From Chara braunii (taxonomy: Eukaryota; Streptophyta; Charophyceae; Charales; Characeae): 35,131 nt of DNA. Of this stretch, positions 28,803 to 35,131 are shown piece by piece. The position numbers and the translations under genes were made by a program. The notes under the pieces were generated by a model, which saw only the letters and a list, made by a program, of their open reading frames with translations, did no database searches and was not told the origin of the DNA. The DNA is taken from positions 203,121 to 238,251 of the forward strand of contig BFEA01000650.1 of the NCBI GenBank assembly GCA_003427395.1, read 5' to 3'. Position 1 is the stretch's first letter; every line of letters starts with the position of its first letter.

Positions 28803-29599
28803 ACTCACGAGCTTGATCATGCATGTAACTGAGGGACCGACCCGCGACTAAGGTTTAGTAAGTCGCCGCGGCGTTGATCCAAGGCGCCTTGTTTCTCGAG
28901 GCTGCCCTGTAGATCGGTTGCAGATGTCGTGCAGCATAAGGCAGATGACATGCGCAGTGCATTCAGAACTACAGATCTAAACACTCTTGCATTCTCGAAC
29001 AAAATCCCGCCGAGTGCGGCGTCTAATCAATACAAAAAGGCAAGCATCTTCATACATACATTCACTGCGGAAGGTGCGAAAATGACGGGGGTGCACAGGT
29101 CAGAAATCAACTGAGGGAATTGTACACAGCCATCCATCGTTCACAAGACAAGAGGACCAATTCCTCGACATCCGGGGATTACCCTGGAAACTAATGGAAG
29201 AGTTCCGAAAGAAGTTCCTTCATACAGGAGAGCACACAAATTCATTCTCATTCATGAGAGGGACAAGCATCAAGACACATCGTCATTCAAAGATAGAGGA
29301 CAGAGAGAGAGACGACGGAGGAAGGTCGAGATAGGAGATGAATCACCGACTCAGCTCCAATCATCGATCCTCATACCCGCACCGACGATCCCGGCCGTCG
29401 CGCATGCTAACTCCCATGACTGCGATCGTCACCCCGCCGACGTAAGCTCGACGCGGTTTGCCCTGATCCCACAGTCCGTCGTGGCGATCAAGCGCGCAAC
29501 CGATCAGCCTATCGTCAACCCGACAGGACTTTTCGATTCGCACCAAACACTCTGCCTAGCCACTGCTTCCCGGAAGCTGGCTTGGGAGTTAAGAACGTA
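28801..29599. other. Intergenic stretch, no supported gene
   Basis: No long ORF and no recognised motif. If the minus-strand core at 29633-29600 is real, this would be its transcribed region, but coding potential is weak: the best minus-strand frame is about 60 codons (29546-29361). Confidence 0.5.
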
Positions 29600-29633
29600 A
29601 GAGAGATTTTCGGGCGCGTTTGCGAAATTTATA
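29600..29633 (-). promoter_or_regulatory. Candidate TATA/initiator core promoter, leftward
   Basis: The minus strand reads TATAAATTTCGCAAACGCG from 29633, then ATCTCTCT at 29607-29600, 20 nt after the TATAAA, as at 26397. CCAAT motifs lie upstream within about 350 bp: minus strand near 29820, plus strand near 29769 and 29954. They are common in eukaryotic promoters but also arise by chance. Confidence 0.35.
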
Positions 29634-30938
29634 GTGGCGAGAAGGGGGGCAAGGGAGAGAGAAGGCAGGGGGAAAATCGAAGTGTATTAAGAAAAGAAGC
29701 AGGAGGAGAAGACTTGGCGGGGAGCGCACTACGGAAGCCATGTTGATCCTTCGGGACTCTGAGCTTCGCCAATCAGATTCGTTGCGCAATAGGGAGATCC
29801 TATCGTACCACGCGTCTGATTGGTGGGCGAGAGTAATCGAAGGATCGACCGGGCTTCCGATTCACGTTCGGAAGGCGAAAGGAAAAAGGGCGCGAGAAGT
29901 AGCGCAAGACGGGTCCAAGATTCAGATGATCAAGAAAGGGAAATGTGTGGGCAACCAATAAGAGCGGGAGAGAGAGAGGGAAAACAGTTGCGAGAAGGGA
30001 GGATGAGAAGGGGGGAGGAGGAAAGAGCGCGGGAGAGAACGATGCAGGAAACATAGCGGGGGGGGGGGGGGGGGAGAAGAAAGCTTCGTATGTGTGGCGC
30101 CGTCAACAAAAAGAGAAAAGGCACCGAAATAGTTACAGCTTGCCTATGTCCTAAGCCAATTCAAAATTGATATCACCATATCCGCGCGCGAAAAGGACGA
30201 CGCGGGAAAAGAAAGTCCTACGCCTCTTCGTATCCTCACAAAATTCCAAGAGTTTTCTCCAACGCGACCGAGAACATTCCCACACAAAAAGGACACGTGG
30301 AAGTTCCGCTTATCCCGGAATTCCCAACTGCCGGACCCAATTCCAAGTGCGCTCGCTAAGGCGCACGTAAATTCCTATGTATTTCCCGAATTGCAAAAGA
30401 AAAAGCGGAATCGAAGAATCACAAAAGCTTCCGGAAGATGGGGGCCCAAAACGCGGCGTCGGAAATCAAGAAAGCAAACGAGGTGCTTGTAGGGTCGGTA
30501 TGATACAAGAAAAATTCAAACCAAAGGGGTACGAAAGATAGCACGGGTTCGGGAAGTAGCTCGTCACAGATGTGACGCGCCGTGGGTTCCAAAATTATGC
30601 AATCTCCTGATTGCATGTCACGGCGGAGAAGGAAAGAGGGGGAAGAGTGATGCATGAGGAACCAAGTGTATCAGCAGATAATCGAGCCAGAGTTCATGTT
30701 GATGCCAACTTCAATTGCAATCTCTTCGTGAGTCTACTGGCTCGTGCTGCTGGAATCGTCGGAGGNCGTCCAGGTGACGCCATCATTGTCCGCTGGTTCT
30801 CCGTGTGCTCTGCACTCCGGCTCGTCGAATCAGAACGTAGGTTGACGTCATCGTTGATGGCGTGATCTTCCCGAAGCTTACTGATTCGTGGTGTTTTCCC
30901 CTGTCAATTGGGTGAAGGGAGGGGGGGGGAGAGAATAG
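29634..30938. other. Intergenic stretch with purine-rich segments
   Basis: Contains G/A-rich DNA (29960-30080) including a run of 17 Gs (30058-30074). Small ORFs here have no recognisable content. Confidence 0.5.
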
Positions 30939-31435
30939 TCATGCGATTGGGTTATACCGCCTTTTTGGAATGGGCCAATAGAGGCGGTACATGGAGGGAA
31001 GTCCGCAGGGACGACGGGGAGGAAGTGGGGGTGGGTAGTGATTCAACCCTTCTACTGTCACTGGGAGTTCCTCATAGCGAATGATCCGATGAAAACGAGG
31101 GAAGCGATCGCCGCTATGAGGGAGAGAGGCGCGGTAGTCGCGGTAGAGGGAGGAGAGGGTGTGGAAGAGCGTTGCGCGAAAGAAATCGTAGTGACGACAG
31201 GCGGGAATCGTCCCCGTGGCTACGCAGTAGACTTCTAGTATGTTGCACTTCTCCCACGCAGCGCTGAACAACAGGATATGCAGACAGAACGTGGGGGCAG
31301 CGGGCTGAAGGGAGCGGTGGGGGTAGACGGTAGCGATTAGGTGCGTAGAGTACAAATCACGGAAGAGATGGGGATGGAAGGGGTGGCGGGGGAAGGTGAC
31401 GGGGGTATGGATCTGCTCGAGGGTGAGGTGATCAA
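30939..31435 (-). pseudogene. Probable C-terminal part of the post-pol ORF, shifted frame
   Basis: A frame of about 165 codons reads LDHLTLEQIHTPVTFPRHPF, LFRDLYSTHLIATVYPHRSL, CHRxDFFRATLF-like sequence and ends RLYWPIPKRRYNPIA. Its composition is protein-like, with few low-complexity runs. It begins exactly where the acidic ORF upstream runs into its stop, one frame over. A single 1-nt indel near 31435 would join them. An intron or an independent ORF are alternatives. No domain recognised. Confidence 0.45.
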
Positions 31436-32358
31436 GGGGACGGCGGGATAATGTCCGGGGACGAAGGCCTATCCCCCGCATCGGTATGTGGACGAACAGG
31501 GGGACGGGTGGGGCTGGAGGGGGAGGAGAACTGGCTCCGTCTCCGCCGTGAGGTGCTTGGGGTGGCGGTTGCTGGGTCCCCATCTTCGGGCTTCGGCGGC
31601 TCCGGATCCCTGGTCGGATCGTCACCGATGCGCACGCTTGCTCCGCTGGCGAACTCCAGCTGGCGTTTCCCGGTGGCGATTTCTTCCCGCTTACGCGCTG
31701 CCTCAGGATCTTCCGCCTCCTTGCCAGAACGCGCCGCTTCCTCCGGCAAGGCTTCCCACTCAGACCCGGTTTCTTCTTCTTCTTCTTCTTCGCTCTGCTT
31801 GCCCTCGCTATACTCGTTATAGCTTCCCTCTTCCGATGTTTCCTCGTCGTCGTCACTTTCCTCTTCTTCTATCACCACCTCCTCTGCCTTCGGATAGAAA
31901 GCGTGATTGATGATGCCGTATGGCTTCAGATACTCCTGCCGCGACGGTAGAGAGTCTTCGTCCCGAGGCTCTTCTAAGCATGCACTCCACTGAAGATACG
32001 AATCCAACATTCGCGTGAGTGCGTGCGAAGCGGGGCTGTCGTCGCTTTGCGAAACGATGTCAGGAGAGAGATCATCCGCTAGTTGCACGATCTGCACGAT
32101 GAGTTCTTGAGCGATTAGCTGGCGATGTCTTGGCCGCACCGATCCGAAGAGAAAACTGAGGAGATCATCCTCCACGTTAGTCCTCCAAGCTTGTATGATC
32201 AACAATTCCAGATTTTCGAGCCACGCGGGATGCTCGTTGGTCCGCGTCCACGTCACTTGCACTCGAGCCAAACACATGGACAATTCGACAAAGGTCTCGC
32301 GCCAAAGTCGCCAATGCATGGGATTAAGAAGCGGGACGGAAAGGGGTTCGATCGACAT
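31432..32358 (-). CDS. Acidic ORF downstream of pol (308 aa), function unknown
   Basis: It starts at ATG 32358 (MSIEPLSVPLLNPMHWRLWR). The first ~150 residues look globular and helical (ETFVELSMCLARVQVTWTRT, LENLELLIIQAWRTNVEDDL). A very acidic stretch (residues ~165-210, many Glu, Asp and Ser) and a Pro/Ser/Arg-rich tail ending DIIPPSP follow. The same frame is open upstream to about 32925, broken by one TGA near 32440. That stretch reads HVTTVAAFSGDISTVNPLWH and may be coding or 5' leader. The position after integrase is where env-like or accessory ORFs sit in some LTR elements, but no signal peptide or membrane segment supports an envelope. I do not recognise the family. Confidence 0.5.
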   Translation of the reverse strand: MSIEPLSVPLLNPMHWRLWRETFVELSMCLARVQVTWTRTNEHPAWLENLELLIIQAWRTNVEDDLLSFLFGSVRPRHRQLIAQELIVQIVQLADDLSPDIVSQSDDSPASHALTRMLDSYLQWSACLEEPRDEDSLPSRQEYLKPYGIINHAFYPKAEEVVIEEEESDDDEETSEEGSYNEYSEGKQSEEEEEEETGSEWEALPEEAARSGKEAEDPEAARKREEIATGKRQLEFASGASVRIGDDPTRDPEPPKPEDGDPATATPSTSRRRRSQFSSPSSPTRPPVRPHTDAGDRPSSPDIIPPSP

Positions 32359-32442
32359 GAGGATGAAGATCAGACTTCCAAAAGGTAGGGAAAAGAGATG
32401 GGAGACCGAAGATGGAGAGAAGAGCGAGGGGGGCGGCGTGGT

Positions 32443-32925
32443 TCATCGCGGGCGTGGGAAAGCAACGAGGGCGGGGATCGCAACTGTTGGCTTGCGCGGA
32501 GAGAGGCGGACCCCGTGAAGATCAGGTGCAAAGGTCGGGATGAGATTGTGCCCTGGTTGGGCAAGACCGTGCTGCCACACGTTGGACACCTGCTCCGTCC
32601 ACTCTCGCAGCGAGGTCAAGATCGCGGTATGCCACAGTGGATTGACCGTACTGATGTCGCCGCTGAAAGCCGCGACCGTGGTAACGTGGCTCGTTCCAGG
32701 AGCCGCTAGCCGATGTACCGCTACCACCTCCGCCAATACTATTGCCTGCCGACTCCCTTCGAATCGAAACGCGGCGGCTGCACACACACCCACGTCGCAG
32801 AAGAACTGCGCCAGACGCCTAAGATCCGTACTAAGCCGTGGATGACGAACTTGCCGAATTTCCGAGATGTGGCCACGTGGCTGCAACAGTTGATCATCGA
32901 GAGCCCTCTCCTTGATGAAGCTCAC
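32443..32925 (-). pseudogene. In-frame upstream extension of the acidic ORF
   Basis: 160 codons in the same frame as 32358-31432, ended by a TGA after VAFPRPR. The content (QFFCDVGVCAAAAFRFEGSR, AAPGTSHVTTVAAFSGDIST, NVWQHGLAQPGHNLIPTFAP) looks protein-like rather than random. It could be the N-terminal part of the same protein broken by a nonsense mutation, or a separate small ORF. Confidence 0.35.
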
Positions 32926-33045
32926 GACGAGGACGGAGAGGAAGACGAACGGGCAGGAGGGAGAGAGCGGAGATAGAGTTAGATTATCGTCGTTTTCCTC
33001 GCCTTCGGAGGAGGAAGAAGGGGGAAGATCAGAGGGAGGGAGAGG

Positions 33046-34031
33046 TCAGAGGTAGGAGGTATGTCGGACGATGGGGACAGAGCTATGGGTGGCACTAGCC
33101 TTGGGCGCGATGCGCACCGTGTTGGCGCCGTTGGGTCCGAGCTCGACAACGTGAAAACAGCCAGAAAACTTGGGAGCAAGTTTCCGGTCGCGTGCACATT
33201 TCGAGCCTCATAGCTACGGACCTGCCTACCGTGGGCCAGATCGGTCATCCTCTGTCTTTTTCGGGCTAGCTTCGGGACGGCCCATTCCATTGAATCGGTA
33301 TACCTTTTGGCCTTGGCCTTGAGGGTGGCACGCGTGTCTCTGTCCCCTTCTTCGACAATCTCCGAGTTACCCCGGTAGTCGACACAGGGGATGCTATTAG
33401 TGCGAAGCTGAAAGGGGGTGAACCCCGTGGACTCATGAGGGGTGGCCCGGTGAATTCCGACGATCTGATACACGATCTCAGGCCACGGACGCGTGTCATG
33501 TGCCGCTCAATTCCTGCAAAGGGCGGTTTTGATCATACAGTTTGCATTTTCGGCCAACCCGTTCGACTGAGACATGTGGGGCGCCGTATGTCAGAGCGTG
33601 ATGCCCCTTCGCGCGAGCAGTTCCTCTACTTCGCCTTTGAATTCGGACCCAATGTCGGTCAGAATTTCTTCCGTATCTAGATGGGTATAGAGAAACCGAT
33701 CGATGTACGTGGCTATTTATGCGGCCTTGCGGGTCTTGCAGGGGTAGACCTCGATGTACTTGGAAAAATGATCTATTAACTCTAAAAGGATAGAATATTC
33801 ACAGCGGTTTGGGCCAGGTGGCACGTCAATATCTGTCGTGTCCATACTGACTCGCTGGAAAGGGCGTTCTACTTCCGTTGGTACTATCGTGTTTGGTCCC
33901 CGTATCGGGGTGCGATCAGCGACACAGACCAGTCAGTTGGCGACAACGTATCTGACATCATCTCGTATATTGGACCAGAACCATCCGTTCTCGTCTATAG
34001 CTGCCTCCGTGACACGTATCGCGAAATGAGC
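33046..34031 (-). pseudogene. Integrase of the second element, multiple stops
   Basis: One frame carries the start of the zinc finger (AHFAIRVTEA, ENGWFWSNIRDDVRYVV), the first Asp in VSMDTTDIDVPP (33842-33840), the second in TDIGSEF (33656-33654) and the Glu in SQSNGLAENAN (33551-33549), then YQIVGIHRATPHESTGFTPF. Stops are TGA 33935-33933 (at the expected zinc-finger Cys region), TAA 33719-33717, TGA 33593-33591 and TGA 33509-33507. A 1-nt shift near 33180 is needed to reach the C-terminal module KLAPKFSGCFHVVELGPNG, which ends at TGA 33048-33046. All three catalytic residues are kept. Most stops are consistent with C-to-T or G-to-A changes. Confidence 0.85.
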
Positions 34032-34312
34032 GGCCTGCTCTTCCTGAGCAGATCAGGTCCAATCGTATCTCTAGAATGGATGAGGAACTGTCAACCACGA
34101 ACCCGATCCGTCAATTTTACGCTTCTCCAAATGACCATTGATCCATCGATAGTCCCGAGATCTCTTGTAGCCCTACTTCTGTCGTGTTTGGTGAGGTGAC
34201 CGAATGATAATCCCGCTAATTTGGCTAATAAAATTTTATCTGTCCAAACCTCCACTCGACGGTATTTCTCGTCATATTTAGGTCCGTCCATTCGGGCGGC
34301 CTCGAATCGAAC

Positions 34313-34522
34313 CTATGTGGGAAGTTTGGCCGTTCTACGTAGGGGGCACCTCCACTCCTTGCTACTCGTCCGATAGCGAACGCAGGCCCCGTGCGCACGA
34401 TTGACACACGCTGCACATTCTACCCAATCGGCAAACCCGGTTTCGAAAGGATGACAGTCAACCCCATCCTTCAACCCGCGGACGCGTCCGCGGGGCCGAG
34501 CTCGGAGGGCGGACGTATTCAC
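34313..34522 (-). pseudogene. PHD-finger-like Cys/His fragment upstream of integrase
   Basis: The frame reads WVECAACVNRAHGACV and, 12 residues later, WRCP. The spacing C-x2-C-x5-H-x2-C-x(n)-W-x-C is that of the second half of a PHD finger; the last Cys is Arg here and the first half is unclear. PHD fingers bind histone tails and are known in a few LTR elements (Chlamydomonas REM1), where they may guide integration. Downstream on the same strand (34291-34091) lies a ~60-codon fragment (DEKYRRVEVWTDKILLAKLA) that probably belongs to the RT-integrase linker. Confidence 0.3.
34475..34494. repeat. Perfect 20-bp palindrome
   Basis: CCCGCGGACGCGTCCGCGGG reads the same on both strands. It lies within the Arg/Gly-coding start of the PHD-like frame, so it may simply reflect GC-rich coding sequence. 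Confidence 0.7.
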
Positions 34523-34639
34523 GGCCGCCTCCGCGGCCTACCGGATCTGTGCTGCGGACCCGATTTTACCAGATTTTTCCTGAATTAAATAATAGCCCCA
34601 AAATATATATATATATATTTAACAGGCAGTTCTATTTGA

Positions 34640-34641
<2 letters not shown>
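34523..34641. other. Transition to AT-rich DNA
   Basis: The sequence changes abruptly from about 60% GC to AT-rich near 34565. This may mark the edge of the second element or its degraded end. No gene seen here or in 34698-34992, which is AT-rich with A and T runs. Confidence 0.4.

Positions 34642-34697
<56 letters not shown>
34642..34697. repeat. (AT)n microsatellite
   Basis: 28 uninterrupted AT units. Confidence 0.97.
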
Positions 34698-34699
<2 letters not shown>

Positions 34700-34991
34700 G
34701 GTTGTGGGGAATTTTAATCCCTACAACCCCATATTTGTTTTTTTTTTAATCCGACTTTGTTTAGGATTTTTAAAAATCAAAAACTTAATTCGATTAAAAG
34801 AAAATTAAAAAAACAATAAAGAAAGAAAAGTCGGAATTTTTTTTTTCCATATTTTATCATCAGATATATGGTCATTGAGTTCACCTGTATTTTTTAGAAA
34901 TGAATTTCTATTTTCTGCAGGGGTATGAGGTGTTTTAGAAAAATAAAGATGCACAATTTAAAAATAAAATAAATAAATAAAAAAGGTTTGC

Positions 34992-34992
<1 letters not shown>

Positions 34993-35047
<55 letters not shown>

Positions 35048-35086
35048 CTGATTGATTGATTGATTGTGAGTGAGTGAGTGAGTGTG

Positions 35087-35131
<45 letters not shown>
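34993..35131. repeat. Compound microsatellite (TGAT)n-(GAGT)n-(GT)n
   Basis: TGAT units run from 34993 to about 35066 with one TGAC variant, then four GAGT units, then GT units to the end of the window with one TTT interruption. Stepwise change of the unit suggests growth by replication slippage from one seed. Confidence 0.96.

Larger units (their letters stand above)
30939..34522 (-). mobile_element. Second Ty3/gypsy-type element, decayed fragment
   Basis: The minus strand carries, in order, a PHD-like Cys/His fragment, an integrase with stops and a frameshift, and a further ORF region of about 2 kb. No LTRs were found around it, and RT and gag would lie beyond or are lost. The integrase differs clearly from that of the first element, so this is a different family. 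Confidence 0.7.

Noticed and set aside
29589-29789. Minus-strand ORF with a signal-peptide-like start (MASVVRSPPSLLLLLLF)
   Set aside because: Only about 50 codons from that Met, ending in Lys/Arg-rich sequence, and it overlaps the TATA-like box; hydrophobicity arises from CT-rich DNA.
31451-31910. Plus-strand ORFs opposite the acidic ORF
   Set aside because: Ser/Leu runs mirror the Glu-rich codons of the minus-strand frame.
34642-35131. CRISPR-like regular repeats at the window end
   Set aside because: They are simple microsatellites without spacers in a eukaryotic context.

Overview
This is a repeat-dominated stretch of nuclear DNA from a large eukaryotic genome. I find no complete housekeeping gene and no rRNA gene. 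The style of the polyproteins, tRNA-like modules, MITE-like insertions and many microsatellites suggest a green-lineage organism. My best guess is a streptophyte alga such as Chara braunii, from remembered resemblance only; no database search was made.

Region 1 (1-22534, minus strand) is one giant Ty3/gypsy LTR retrotransposon of more than 22 kb. Its LTRs are about 2.9 kb: the 3' LTR is at 1-2907, with its outer edge cut by the window, and the 5' LTR at about 19142-22534. In element orientation it reads 5' LTR, a leader of about 3.9 kb, a pre-gag array of about ten small ORFs (15209-9859), gag and protease in one frame, then RT, RNase H and integrase one frame back. A T TTT TTG heptamer sits exactly where the frame changes. 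This copy is dead: it has many stops, a changed RT catalytic box (LHD for LDD) and Lys in place of the integrase catalytic Glu.

The most unusual part is the pre-gag array. It has three tandem copies of a ~120-residue protein (P family), then five tandem members of a ~240-residue family (Q family, the last two more diverged), with two other small ORFs between the fourth and fifth. Most neighbours are joined by start/stop overlaps (ATGA, ATGAGTGA, ATGGTTAG) or by stop and start only 0-8 nt apart. It looks like a polycistronic cassette inside a retroelement.

The assembly is unsafe at 18911-18948. A perfect inverted pair of 19-bp Tn5/Nextera mosaic ends lies there, flanked by a duplicated ~95-105 bp segment. 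This is a mate-pair junction adaptor, not biology.

Region 2 (22535-26060) is a nest of small repeats. It holds a cluster of GGAGAG/CTCTCC palindromes, a tandem duplication containing two copies of a ~318-bp foldback hairpin, and a 410-bp MITE with TTA target duplication inside the first hairpin, whose empty site is preserved in the second copy. Two tRNA-like modules follow.

Region 3 (26060-30940) has little coding signal. It holds microsatellites, short tandem duplications and two convergent TATA/initiator-like cores with identical spacing.

Region 4 (30939-34522, minus strand) is a second, decayed Ty3/gypsy-type element: a PHD-like fragment, an integrase with several stops, then an extra acidic ORF downstream of pol. 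The last 0.6 kb is AT-rich with (AT)n, (TGAT)n and (GT)n tracts.
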